Source: Talinum fruticosum
Taxonomy: Eukaryota; Streptophyta; Magnoliopsida; Caryophyllales; Talinaceae
Assembly (NCBI GenBank): GCA_021018815.1
Contig: JAITYX010000049.1
Location: forward strand, 1,674,001 to 1,738,000
DNA length: 64,000 nucleotides
Reading direction: 5' to 3'
In this document: one piece after another, positions 42,405 to 53,871 of the stretch
How the letters are laid out: each line of letters begins with the position of its first letter
Position numbering within the stretch: the first letter of the stretch is position 1
Position numbers and translations under genes: made by a program
The notes under the pieces: model-generated
The model's database searches: none
Seen by the model: only the letters and a program-made list of their open reading frames with translations
What the model was told of the DNA's origin: nothing

Positions 42405-43388
42405 TACGGACTCAAATCTTAACTTTAGAGATTTTATAAAAGACTAAGGTATAAACTTGTATCTCTCTTAAGTTTTAATTGCAAGTTATTCTAATCTACA
42501 CGTAAACTCATATCTAAGTTTTCATCACTATTCCGAGCAACTCGGATGACACTTTATTTTATATCTTCTCTACTGAGATATTCCGACCTACTCGGAATCA
42601 ACTTAGAACCATCACATGATCAAATAATTCTCTTAAAGCACTTTTGCTTAGTATTATCTCGTGCTTGCTAAAGTAAACTAAATTATAGTATTAATTCAGT
42701 CCTCTAAGTTAGTTTATTTCTTAGATTATTATTTGATAGATCAAGTTCACTTTCTTTGATTGATTATTCTTCAACTTGATTTTTCTAGGAGTTATTCTGA
42801 GCTGAATTTGACCTATTTGATATTAGAGTCATAATATTCCACTTCTCTAGGCGCAAGATAATTATGCTTTTAATTACTTAAATTTAATTAATATCTTTGC
42901 TTAACCTTGGACCAAAGTATTTTATACTTTGAGAACCAATGTGGTTTGCTTTTGAAGGTTATTCAAACAAAGCTAATCTATCTTTTTGAATATGAAAAGC
43001 AACCAACTTCTAGCTATTAAACACCAGTAGATAGGTTTAGCCAATTCGGACAAGACTCGGACACCGTGTCGTGGCTATCTACTTTGAAAACTCGGAAAAC
43101 TTCAACTCTAGGCTCAATGGTGGTTTCCATCTTGCTTTTCGGACTACACTAGTTGATTGAAACACCTTTTAGAGCAAATAGCCATTACCCAACGTTGACA
43201 CTCCCATGGATCTTTTCTAAGTGACTCAAAAAGCCCTTACAACGACTAATAAAGACTTCGATCAAGAAATCGGATTATTGATCGATACACTCGCCTAATT
43301 CTCTTAGTGCATTACTCACTCAATCTTCTACTTAGAACTCCAAGTATGTAATTAATATTTTCTGAGTTGTAAAGTCTTATAATCGTTA
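42405..43388 (+). repeat. 3' LTR of element F, truncated and TATA-deleted
   Basis: Starts TACGGACTCAAATC (TGAAGACTC-type end decayed). Compared with the 5' LTR about 70 bases are missing at 43272, removing the TATA box. The LTR stops at AATCGTTA (43388), so the last 450 bases and the right target duplication are gone. Confidence 0.85.
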
Positions 43389-43542
43389 AATGTTTCAAGT
43401 AACATTTATGACGACGGTTCTTACATTAGAATCGTCGTCATATATGTTAAACAATAACTCGTTATTTACTAAAATGCCACCGGTCCAATTTTCATCATCG
43501 TTTGTCTTTTTAACCGTCATTAAAAGTGGTTTCGTAGTAGTG
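43389..43542 (+). mobile_element. CACTA transposon terminal fragment
   Basis: Ends TTTCGTAGTAGTG at 43542, the reverse complement of a CACTACTACGAAA terminus. A hairpin ATGACGACGGTTCT / AGAATCGTCGTCAT (43408-43441) and a further AACCGTCAT unit are the subterminal repeats that CACTA transposase binds. Only about 154 bases remain. The other end is absent. Confidence 0.6.
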
Positions 43543-43548
43543 GCCACT

Positions 43549-44834
43549 ACCTGTAGGGCCATATGTGGTGGACTCCAGCCCCGAATACTAACTTTTTTCA
43601 ACCATTTTCTTGTTACCTTTCATTCATGCTAGTTGATTTTGTGTTAATTCTTGTGCCCTTCAACTTCCTCAAAGTGCCCTTCTTGCACGAGAATTGAGTG
43701 AAAGAAGGATCTTGTTTGAAAGTCCTTTTTCATTTTGTTGGTATCTTGGGGAGAGGGTCACTCCTCAAATCCGTGTTAACATGTGGCCTCCATTTGTTCC
43801 GATCGATCCACCTCCAACCATGTTCTATTTTCGTTCCATTCATCCAAATGAGCAACCGACTACTATGGTGGGGCATCCGTTTACCTCATTTTTTAACTTG
43901 AACACGTCCTATGGCCATCATATGGCACAAATCATGACCCAATTGGTAAGTTCTCAACTTTCTCCTTATAACTTGAATTTATTGCGTGGAAATTAATCTT
44001 CGCCTTTTGGCACCTAACTCCTACGGACATCCATCCCGAGTCTCAATGTGGATGTTACTCTTTCCAGGGGACCTCCTCGTTTCTTTAGAATTCCTGAAAT
44101 TTTGGAAGAGGAGTGCATTAGGCATCCCTTCCCTAGGAATTAGCGAGGGGTAAGAGTTTTATGCTCTTCTCTTTTAGTTGCCTCGCTAAAAGTATTTTCA
44201 ACTAACGGCATATGATAAATCTAGTAGTACAACAGGGAGCAATTTAAAGCCATGTCCATCAGATTTCAATATGCTCTCTAGGCAATCCAAAACTTCCCGA
44301 TCGGGCGATCTTTTCCTACTTTGCGGGTAAATTCTTGATTAGTAGAGTGCTAATTTCATTGAGTTTTTAGTGATTTGCTAACCGCTCCTTTTATCCTATA
44401 GAGATGATGATCTAGAGCACTTCCCTCCAAGTAGTATTCCTGGTGTACCCGAGACACAACCTCGGTGCCTCCGATCAACAAACACCTTGTAGTAGTAATG
44501 CTAGACAAGGTTCTTCTCGGTGTTCTTTGCGGCATGCTCATTACAGGAGTGCTTCGAGGCAGGACCTAGCACTTTTCGACCTAGCACTTCCGATGCAGGA
44601 CCTAGCTATTATAGGGAGAGCTTAAACATCCTACCCTTGGAGGCCTTTGAGTGTCGCGGGAACCCTCTTTATTTCCCTCGGTCTTCTTATAGCAGATCGT
44701 CCCATCAAGCTTCTCAATCTTGGGATCAAAGAGGTAGCTCTTATCAAGGCCATGGAGCTGGTCAATTCTCCACATCCGTCTTGGATGATTTCAGGAATTA
44801 CATCTTCGATGATGACTCCGATGACGATGCTTAG
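43549..44834 (+). pseudogene. 3' half of Tat-associated antisense gene, copy 1
   Basis: 43549-43790 matches 58010-58265, the last retained exon of the copy at 57179. The frame 43694-43996 includes LFESPFSFCWYLGERVTPQI and PIDPPPTMFYFRSIHPNEQ. A final block 44520-44834 is Ser/Gln-rich (SSYSRSSHQASQSWDQRG) and ends in an acidic DDDSDDDA. In orientation it runs opposite to the Tat-like LTR (31037-33878) and pol (47443-48812). I do not recognise a named domain; a plant-mobile-domain or gypsy-type transposon protein is possible. Confidence 0.45.
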
Positions 44835-45326
44835 AAGACTCCTTGCCGCTTTTATCACTGATGATTAATGGATCCCTTGTAGGGTGTATGTTTATTAATG
44901 TTATATTTTCTTTATAATGAGGATGCTTATGTAATGGGCTGAGATGGAAGACTTGATTCTTAAAAAACGCATTCTTTTATTTAGTAGGATGCATAAAACG
45001 TAGGAAAAATTACGAAGACAAATTGAAAAAATTTGCACTAACCCCTATTCCCCTAAAAAGAAAATAATAAAAGAAAAATGGAAAATCTCAAGTGCATGGT
45101 CCAAAATGATAACACGGTGTGCGCCATGGGCTGGAGCAGGAGATAAAATGGTCCGAGGATTGCTCGGGCCGAAGAAAACCACACAATGGGTCGAATCCTA
45201 GGGCGATTGTGAATGCTCGATGATCGAGTTGGAGTAAGACTCTATGAACTCTAGAAAACTCCTATAAATATGATCCGCTTATGGTGCTAAAGAGATAAAA
45301 GGCAAAAGCCTTCGGCGAACCAAACT
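44835..45326. other. Leader-like non-coding stretch
   Basis: No gene. CCTATAAATATG at 45270 is TATA-like and lies about 60 bases before the next ORF block, so this may be its promoter. Confidence 0.35.
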
Positions 45327-46932
45327 ATGAACATATTGTATCCCCTTCTTCCATTCAAAAATAAAACCATGTACTTTATGACTGAGTTAACACGGTGGAT
45401 GCATGAGTTGAATAATATGGATAGATTCGAGTTAACCAATTATGTGCTTAATGTCCTATTCAGCATTTGCCAGGTGAAGGTCTATTATACCTTTTTAAGA
45501 GCTGCTATGGCCTATTAGGATTCTCACCTCCATGTGTTTAGGTTTGGGGATAAGAAACTGTCCCCCTGCTCGAAGAATTCGATACTATATTAGGCGGCTT
45601 TAGGAGAACAAAACCAGATATACCCAAATCATCGGAAAATCTTCATGAGAAATATAAATACTTGCTAAAATTAAGCAATAAGAATCTACAAGTGGATTCT
45701 TATCGGGAATAGGGTAAATCGACAAATCTAATGAAACGTTACCGAAACCTATTCACCTATGCTCGAATCTATTATCATCCCGAGGCAACGAGCTATTATC
45801 ACCTATCTGATAGGCGGGTTCCTGTTGATAGGAGGCCATAAGGATTTGGCACCCACGACCTTATTGAGTCTAGTAGAACAGCTTAGAGGATTATTGTTCT
45901 CTAACTCCTCTAATAGTTCTTGAAACAATCACCGGTTTAAACCGGGTTTAAGTAAATTCGAGGAAAACTTCCGCAGGAATCCCTTGTGATTGTAGGTAAG
46001 CACAAAACGACAAACGAAAGAAAACAACTTGCACCGATCGTCGGGGCCAGCCATAAGGCGGTTGTACGGCATCGCCGAGGCCGAGACGCCTTTGGTTCAT
46101 GCCTAAAGACCCTATCTTTTGTTTCTATCGAGTTGTCGCTATTTTTTTATTTTGATTTTGCTCTTGTTAGGCTTAAAAGATTGGACCTTGATCGTGTTGG
46201 ACACTAATATTTAATTTTTCATCCGTGATGTGCAAATCTGGTAAATGGAGCACCTAAAGCCGATTGAGGCTCCTCCAAGAGTTGATATGTACTTAGCAAC
46301 TCACTTCGCCAATGAAGCGAAACGTGGTGGTAACTAATCAAGTGGCTTCTTGGTGGGAGGAATACCTCAAGAATCACAAGTAACAATCTTCTTTGGTATG
46401 TTAAGCACTAATAGGTGTCCTAGTTCAAAACACATACCTCGCAACGCCCATTCATACGTCTACTAGGATTAGAAAATAGCACGTATTACTTCCTTAGCCG
46501 TGTGGTGCGGCAAATGGGAAAGGAGCAAACAATACCCTTACTCGGATCTGTATCCAGCTAGCTACCTTTGACTTGTGGAAAGGGCATGGTAGCTTTAAAT
46601 AGACTAGGTCGTGGCTCGAATATAGGATCGTGAAAGCATTCTCAACACCTTTGTTTCTTCCTATTAGCTAGAGTGGATAATAGAAGTACACCCTCAATGG
46701 CGGAAGGCACTCGAGACTTAGAGAGATGGATCCTAAAGAAGTTGTCCCTACTGCTACCCCTATCCAAATTTGCGAAATAAACCCTCGGATGGCGGAACAC
46801 GTCCATCGAAGAGAGACAAGCCAAAAAGCCGAGGAAAGGAGAGCCAGCTGGATTCAAGAACCGAAGGAACGCACTTGGGATGAGGAAGCTGAATCTAGTG
46901 ACCCTAAAGGAAAGAAAGTAAAAATAGACTAG
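45327..46932 (+). pseudogene. Plant-mobile-domain/DUF7745-like protein remnant
   Basis: Blocks: MTELTRWMHELNNMDRFELT (45378), FLRAAMAY-stop-DSHLHVFRFGD with SPLLEEFDTILGGFRRTKPD (45495-45620). The phrase W-D...F.FGD.EL.P.LEE is how DUF7745/PMD-type repeat proteins begin their core. Next a broken KYKYLLKLSNKNLQVDSYRE. Near 46490-46580 RQMGKEQTIPLLGSV, and a charged tail to 46932 ending PKGKKVKID. Many stops. It runs antisense to the adjacent Gypsy pol, as extra ORFs in Tat-lineage elements do. Domain call is tentative. Confidence 0.4.
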
Positions 46933-47442
46933 GGCTAAGACTCTTAGGATAGAAGTTAGATAAGAAAGGGAGGTTTAGTTTTGCCTTTTTAGAATAGTGT
47001 TATTAGTACTTTTACAAGTAATGTGCTTGCAAATATTTATTTCCCTTTAGTAGCTATGTATTTAGGTAAGTAGTAGGCTTACCTTTAATTAAATAAAAGT
47101 AAGTATTATACTTTTATACTTTTTATCACTTGCTTAGAGGTAAATACAAAATGAATAAATTGGAGCACCCTTAAAATAAATAAAAGAAATTGATGGACCA
47201 CCTAAATGGGCCATCTAGGAAATAAATAAGGGGAACAGATAATCCAACACTTTGAAGATGAATATTACAATCAAAGGGAAAATCGTGGCTTGGCCAACCG
47301 TTGTCCGGTGTGGCTGGCGCCCGCCATGGCCAAGCCTGGTTGGGCTGGGCTCGGCCTACTCGCCTAGGGGCATGCTAGACAGAGTACTTCTTCAATTAAT
47401 CTAAGTTGGTGTACTGGAAAATCTCTTCTCCATTCAAATCGG
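46933..47442. other. Non-coding stretch between antisense ORF and pol
   Basis: AT-rich 3' UTR-like sequence, then a GC-rich patch (47290-47370, GGCTTGGCC / TGGCTGGCGCC). No gene. Confidence 0.4.
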
Positions 47443-48812
47443 TTAACTTGACCACTCTGCTAAGTAAAATATCCTCAATAAGGGAATGACAATCTCAATT
47501 GGAAGGACTTCTTCCATGCCATAAACTAGAGAGTAAGGCGTTGCTCCCGTAAAGGCTCCAATAAAAGTTTTATAAACCCACAAGGTGAATGGCAATTTGC
47601 CAGGCCAATCCTTATAGGTAAGTGCCATTTTCTCCACTATTTTAGGAACATTCTTATTAGCAACGTCAGCTGTTCTGTTGGTCTATGGTCGATACTGGGG
47701 AAGATTTATGATGTTGGATTTTGTACTTATCCAATAAATCAGTTACTTCCTTCTTAAAATGGCTACCATGATCACTTATTAGCTTGTGGGGAACCCCATA
47801 ACGACATATGATATTTAGGTTAATGAACTTGGCTACCTATTTCGAGTTAGATAGTAGATCGCGCGTTCTTCTTTCCCCTCTCGTTAAACTAACATGGCTC
47901 CCGTAGCCGTTTATGTTGTGGTGAGATACAGGAGTAAAGGTTTCCCTGATTGGGGTGAAACTAAAATTAGAGGATTAGCCAAACATTCCTTAACCTTCTC
48001 GAATGCATTTTCGCACTACATATCCCAAACGGATTCACATCCTTTCTTTAATTTCTTGAAAATAGGTTCACAAACCATAATTAGCTTTGATATGAAATGA
48101 TTGATGTACTCGTAAACGTCCTAGGAAACCTTTTATCTCTTTTTCCGTGCTTGGCGAGAGGATCTCTTGAATGGCTTTGATCTTGGATGGATCAACTTCA
48201 ATTCCTCTAAGACTCGATAACATAACCTAGCAGCTTTACTCGAGGTTACTCCAAAGGCATACTTTTGAGGATTAAGGCGCATGATGTACTTTCCGAGTCT
48301 ATGGATTAATTTTCTCAACCGAGGTAGGTGCCCCGCCCTATCTTTGGATTTTATGATCATATCGTCTACATAAAATTCAGCTTCTTTATGGATCATATCA
48401 TGCAATAAAGTTGTTGTCTGTCCTCTAGTACGTTGCGCCGACATTCTTGAGCCCAAATGGCATCACCACATAATAGTAAATCTTTCATTGAGTGATGAAG
48501 GTCGTCTTGTCCATATCTTCTTCAACCATCTTCACCTGATTATACCCGAGCATAACCGTCCATGAACGAAAGCAAAGCATGACCTGCTGTATTATCTACT
48601 AGGAGGTTAATATGAGGCAACGGAAAATCATCTTTAACACTCGGCCTTGTTCGGATCCCTAGAGTTGACACACATACAAACCCTACCATCTGTCTTCGGG
48701 ACTTCAATTATATTTGCTACCCACCGAGGGTAGTGAACTACCTTAATGAACCTAGCTTCTAACAACTACTTAAGCTCTTCCTTAATCTTCAAAGCCCATT
48801 TCGGTTTCAAAC
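47443..48812 (-). pseudogene. Ty3/Gypsy Tat/Ogre-lineage RT and integrase
   Basis: Minus-strand RT first: LLEARFIKVVHYPRWVANII and EVPKTDGRVC.CVNSRDPNKA (48770-48650), HDMIHKEAEFYVDDMIIKSK (48397-48338, YVDD intact) and RLNPQKYAFGVTSS (about 48270). After a large deletion integrase follows: YGVPHKLISDHGSHFKKEV (about 47770) with the second catalytic Asp, then KMALTYKDWPGKLPFTLWVY and TGATPYSLVYGMEEVLPIEI (47630-47470), the GPY/F module. The RT-then-integrase order fixes it as Gypsy. RNase H is missing. The right end switches to element H at about 48812. Confidence 0.85.
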
Positions 48813-48814
48813 TT

Positions 48815-49909
48815 CTTAATTTCCAAATCATGTTTTCAAGTTGCAAAAGGCTTTTATATGGTCTCGAAACAAGCTACCAAAGCTTGGTATGAATGATTAA
48901 GCAGTTTCTTGCTTGAAAATGATATCAAAAGAGGTCGATTAACAAAACTCTTTTTACAACAACTAAGGGAAGTGATTTTCTTATCATTCAGATCTATGTC
49001 GATGATATTATTTTTGGAGCTACTAATGACACTCTATGCCAAGAGTTTTCCGAGTTAATGAGATAGGAGTTCTAAATAAGCATGATAAGAGACCACAATT
49101 TCTTCCTTGGACTGCAAGTCAAGCAAGAAAGGATGGCATCTATGTCAATTAATCTAAATACACCAAGGAGTTATTGAAGAAGTACAAGCTATAAAATGTG
49201 AAGCATGTAGCAACACCTATGAGTAGAAGTTTAAAACTGGACTCAAATAAGAAAGGTAAAGCTATAGATAAGAAACTCTATAGAAGTTTAAAATTAGGCC
49301 GGATGTCATGTTTAGTGTTTGCCTTTGTGCAAGATTTCAAGCTAATACTAAAGAATCATATCTCACTATGGTGAAGAGAATTTTTAGATATCTTGCAGGG
49401 ACTCGGAATCTTGGTCTATGGTATTAAAAAACTCGGATCTGATTGTCACTGAATACTCAAATACCGACTATGTTGGATATAAGGTTGATAGAAACAACAC
49501 ATCGAGAGCATGTCAATTTCTAAATCAATCACTCATCTCTTGGCACTCAAAGAAGCAGAATTCGGTTGCTCTATAAATTGCTGAGGCTGAGTACATTACA
49601 GCTGGAGCTTGTTGTGCTCATATTCTCTAGATTAAGTAGTACTTCAAGGATCTTGGACTATCGATTACGTCTATTCTAATCAAGTGTGAAAACCAGAGTG
49701 CAATCGGCATCACTAAGAATCCAGTTCAACACTCAAAGACAAAGCACATTAAGGTCATGTATCATTTTCTTAGAGACCATTCTGAGGAAGGTGATATTGA
49801 ACTTTAGTTTATTCCTACAAAATTTAAATTAGTCGATATTTTCACTAAGCCTCCGAGTGAAGATCGGCTTTGCTTCATTATGAATGCGCTTGGCATGTTG
49901 AATGCGTGA
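48815..49909 (+). pseudogene. Copia RT (partial) and RNase H (H)
   Basis: QIYVDDIIFGATND with YVDD at 48995-49006, SKYTKELLKKYKL, then RNase H: TDYVGYKVDRNNTS (first Asp kept), AEAEYITAGACCAHIL, IKCENQSAIGITKNPVQHSK (49682-49741; Glu replaces the Asp of KCDNQ), FTKPPSED and TGA 49907-49909. Some stops upstream, few within RNase H. Confidence 0.85.
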
Positions 49910-50452
49910 TTATCCGAGTTATTGCATGAATTATTCAACTATGATTGATTGTTATATGCTTTGAGTAGATAACAAATGGATCATTTGACATAGAATGAGA
50001 CCGAGCTATGAGTTATAAATTTTCCGAGTGTGTTCCGAGTAACTCGGACACAAATACTGAGTCGGACTCGGATTTTTAGCAAAATGAACATCAAAATTTT
50101 GGGATCATCTCTAGATAAATGGAGAATCTCATAAATGTTTTCGAAAATCCTTTATTTTCTCTCTCTCTCTCTCTCTCTATATGTGATGCGAACAGTCAGC
50201 AGAACTAGCCGTTGGAAGAAAGTCGTTAGAAAACTAGTCGTTATGTCGTTGAGAGACTTCAACGGTCCGATAACCGTTGCTTGGTAACCGAGTCGAAAGG
50301 CAGCTGAAAGCTTTTACTCTCTATAAATAACTCCTGTCCATTTTCTCTCTTTCACTTTACCTACTTATTGCTTACTCTCTCGCTCGCTTTTCTCTCGAGT
50401 TCATTCACTTTCGTACTCATACTCTCTCTCTCATTTTTGAATCTTTTGTGGT

Positions 50453-50491
<39 letters not shown>

Positions 50492-50519
50492 ACTCTCAAA
50501 CACTCTTTACTTTCTTAAT
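49910..50519 (+). promoter_or_regulatory. RNase H-ORF3 spacer with internal promoter-like element (H)
   Basis: Dyad TCCGAGT-A-ACTCGGA at 50034-50048 with further ACTCGG half-sites, (CT)n at 50157-50178, repeated CCGTTG motifs, CTATAAATAA at 50321-50330 and pyrimidine-rich leader with (CT)n at 50458-50490. The TATA box is 190 bases before the ORF3 start position. The arrangement parallels the LTR promoter. Confidence 0.5.
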
Positions 50520-52015
50520 ATTCCTAAGAGAGGGTCACTTGTGGAGGGAAGTTCGGCCACGAAGAAGGCTAGAACTAAAACCACTCGATCCGAGGCTCGC
50601 ATAAGGAAAGGCGAAAACCTCTCGCCTCGGAAGACCCAAAACTCTTTGTCGCCTAGCAATTCTCCCCGGATGACAAATTTTTTCCAAAACTTCTTTTTCT
50701 TGGTTGAAACACATTGCCAAAACTGGTGTGCACAACTATATGTGCTTTTGTCGATATATTTACCTGCACCTTGTTTCGAGTTCTATACTCACATGACAAC
50801 AAGAGATAATATTATCTCTTACGTTGTTCAAGGCAAGACTGTTTGAATCAATCTTGCTTTACTTCACCAACTTTTTGATGTGAAGTCTCTCTTTCTCAAC
50901 TCCAATCCCATCCCTTTCAATGAAGTTGCAGATGACACTCTAGAGGGCTACGACGTAGACCTCTCTCCATTCATTTTTTAACAGATTGCTTCGTTCCATC
51001 TTACTAGAAGAAGACTCCATATCCTTTAGGAGCCCTTCTTTTTGCTGTTTTTGCTCGGCTTGAGGTCCCTCTCTCTTCGACCCAAGCTTTTTCTTAGAGC
51101 CTCGCCATTTGTATTGGGAGAAATGAGGTTATAGGTCTTGAATAGCAGGAAATCAAACCCGGTATCTAGGTTCACTCGTCTAAGTAAGCACCCTCTCCTC
51201 CTCCACCACAAACTCGGACTACTCTTGAGGTCCCACTTCTAACTGCTAAACCATCCACCTTTCTGCCTACCCCTTCTATTGAGCTTCTTTATAAGGTGGC
51301 TAACAAAGTTGCTTCTCCGGCAGTGGAGTTGAAATGAACTCTAGTCTCTTACCAGTGCTTTCATCTCTATACCGACTCGGATGCAAATCCAGGCTCGGAC
51401 TCAGCTTCAATGGAGTCAAGCACCGATTTCTAAGCTGAAGGAGGTGATCGAGGACCAAAAGGAATAAAATCGCCACCTCCAAGAGAGAAGTTCCAAGGCA
51501 GCGGAATGCTCGGAATCCGGCGAAGATAAACTGAGGAGTCCTCTAACTCTTCTAAGTATTAATCGAAGAAGTCGAAGAAGATATAAAAGAAGGCCAAGGA
51601 GAGGCTAAAGGAGGAGATAAAGAAGGAGAAAAGGAGGAAGCGAGTAGTTCAACCTAAGGACCAGGGCAACAAAGAACTCGAGGTGATCTCTTTTGATCAC
51701 CCTCATAGTGCCTCAAAAGAGGTTGGTGATGTAGGCCGGTGTAAGGCCCCCGCCTCAAAACCTCAACTTGCAGCAGCGTTCGTCGAAGAAGAAGAAGAAG
51801 AAGAAGAAGAAGAAGAAGACGAAGATCTACCTTTGGTTCATAGAAGCATGATCATTCTACTGCCGGATATACCATCTGTTGTTGCCACCTCGCCCAGCCT
51901 ACTTGCTCAAGGATACACGCTTAGGCGCACCACTCGTTCTTCTACTTCACGACTCATCGCCCTCCTTCCCGATTTCAAATTTTCTTTTAGTTCAACATCA
52001 TTTGTATTTTGTTGA
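50520..52015 (+). pseudogene. Sirevirus ORF3 (H), start codon lost
   Basis: At the position of the F start codon H has ATT (50520). The frame is then open to 50846: PKRGSLVEGSSATKKART (basic), GENLSPRKTQNS, PRMTNFFQNFFFLVETH and VVQGKTV, the last typical of plant transposon protein domains. After a stop, INLALLHQLFDVKSLFLNSN; then about 180 bases are deleted and TLEGYDVDLSPF follows. The C-terminal half is shifted. An uninterrupted Glu run (11-12 residues from a GAA repeat, 51787-51820) precedes IPSVVATSPS and RRTTRSST, stop TGA 52013-52015. Confidence 0.65.
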
Positions 52016-52423
52016 TTCTTTCCTCCCTTTTTCTGTTATGTTTTGCTGAAAAGCACAGGGGAGAGAAAAGTTAGAAAAGTAGAAGTTTTGTTTAAAGGGA
52101 GTTTTTCTCTTAGTTGTTTTCTCGAGTTTGTTTTTTCAGGTTTTCTCAGTCCTTGCGTAAATGCTTCTTGAAATGAATGAAACTTATTTATTTCAAAGAA
52201 TATATGTTTCTAAGTATATGTTTCATACTTACTCTAATATATTATTCCTTACTCTATAACATATTTTCTTTGATTATTTTAAGCAAAATGTTCCGAGTTA
52301 TGTTTGGTCTTAGCTAAACTATCGTACATTCATCATTATTTTTCTTGCTCCGATCAATACTCTATGAAAACATAACTCTCTGAAATCAATAGTTCCTATC
52401 TTATGTATAGAATGCCTTACATC

Positions 52424-52436
52424 AAAAAGGGGAGAT
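52424..52436 (+). promoter_or_regulatory. Polypurine tract (H)
   Basis: AAAAAGGGGAGAT directly before the 3' LTR. Confidence 0.9.
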
Positions 52437-53849
52437 TGAAGACTCTAGTATAACTCTCTATTTCTCTACGGTTTTGATTCGAAGTCATTCCGAGCTTTTA
52501 AGAAACTCATATATAAGTTTTCATTATGTTTTAACCCACTCGAAACCATTCATCAAGAATAACGTTGATAACTATGTTTCGACCCACTCGTACACAACTC
52601 GAACAATGGCAAGAGTAAATAATTTATCAAACACTTTTATTCCGAGCATTGACTTCATGTTTTAAGTGAAAATGAATTACATCATTTATTTCACTTTCTA
52701 AGTCACTTCGTTTATTGATAATTATTTACTTGATCAAGTTTATGTATTATGATATTTTATTCTTTCTAACTTTATCATTTTAAAGATTAACTCAAGATGG
52801 AATTTGAACCTAATGAATATTAGACTCGGAAAATTTCATTCTTTTATGTTGAAGATAATTGAGTGTTTAATTACCTTGAATTAATTCTTATCTTTGCCTA
52901 ATCTTGGACCAAGCTATTTTTATACTTTGAGTACCGCTTTGATTTGCTTTTTTAGGTTGATTAAACAAGCCTAATCTATTTTTAAAATACAAAAGCAATC
53001 GGTTTCTAACCATTAAACACCAACAGACATAAATCAATCATTTCGAACATAGCTCCGACACCGTGTCAAGGTTGTTTGTTTCTGAATCCGGTAAACTTCA
53101 ACTTTGTGTCCAACGATTGTTCAAACCCATATTTCAATCACAACCAGAGGGATGGACCACTTTTTGAGCCAAGAACCACTACACAACATTCACATCTCAA
53201 CAGATCTTTTTCGAGTGAGTCAAACTAGCCGTTACAATGGCTATTGAAGCTCACCAGTCCAAAACAACTCACAACGGTCATTACTGTCGTGCTGTGTATA
53301 AATAGAAGCCACTTCGCAACCACATTGCTTAACACATTGCTTAGTACTTACTCATTCAATCTTCAGGTTACAACTTCAATTCCGTAATTCTTACTTTACG
53401 AGTTGTAATGAAAGTCTTGTAATCATTTTTACTCTTTCTACTTTCTTTCTATGTCACTTGACTAAGTTGTAAGGGTTAACTTAATTGAGGTGTGTCTAAC
53501 TATAAAGGGTATCTCAGCTAGGAAGTACTAGATTAGATAAGTGAACTTCGAGTCAAGGAAAACTTGAAAGGGAATTGTCTAAGGGAGCAATTCTATTAAG
53601 AGTCGATCCTTATAATTGTGGATTCAATTAGTGGATTTGACTTGGTACTTGTATTAGAACCGTATGTGGTTTTTGCCCCTGAAGGTTTCCACGTACTTCT
53701 TTATGTCTTTCACTTTCTAAGTCTAGTGTAGACTCGAATCTGTTTCTAAGTTAGTTATGTGCAAAACAGTTTGTATTTTCTCAAAAATCTTCCATCACCC
53801 TATTTACCTCCCTTTAGGGTGACTTAATCTCTCCAAGAGCAAACCTTCA
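52437..53849 (+). repeat. 3' LTR of element H (1413 bp)
   Basis: Starts TGAAGACTCTAG and ends AAACCTTCA. R/U5 block and terminal hairpin present. Closest in the window to the LTR of A. Confidence 0.95.
53297..53305 (+). promoter_or_regulatory. LTR TATA box (H)
   Basis: TATAAATAG followed by AAGCCACTTC. Confidence 0.7.
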
Positions 53850-53871
53850 TCCTCCTCGGATAAAACACTAT

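Larger units (their letters stand above)
33879..43388 (+). mobile_element. Sirevirus element F, truncated in its 3' LTR
   Basis: 5' LTR (33879-35367), primer site, gag, protease, integrase, RT, RNase H, promoter-bearing spacer, full-length ORF3 (40394-41970), polypurine tract and 3' LTR (42405 to about 43388, where it meets a CACTA end). The left flank is the Tat-like 3' UTR. It retains the only ORF3 in the window with both start and stop. Several catalytic sites are lost. Confidence 0.9.
48815..53849 (+). mobile_element. Sirevirus element H, 5'-truncated
   Basis: Starts inside RT (CTTAATTTCCAAATCATG, equal to 39242 in F) and runs through RNase H, spacer, ORF3, polypurine tract and a complete 3' LTR. 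gag, protease and integrase are absent. Subfamily of A. Confidence 0.9.
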
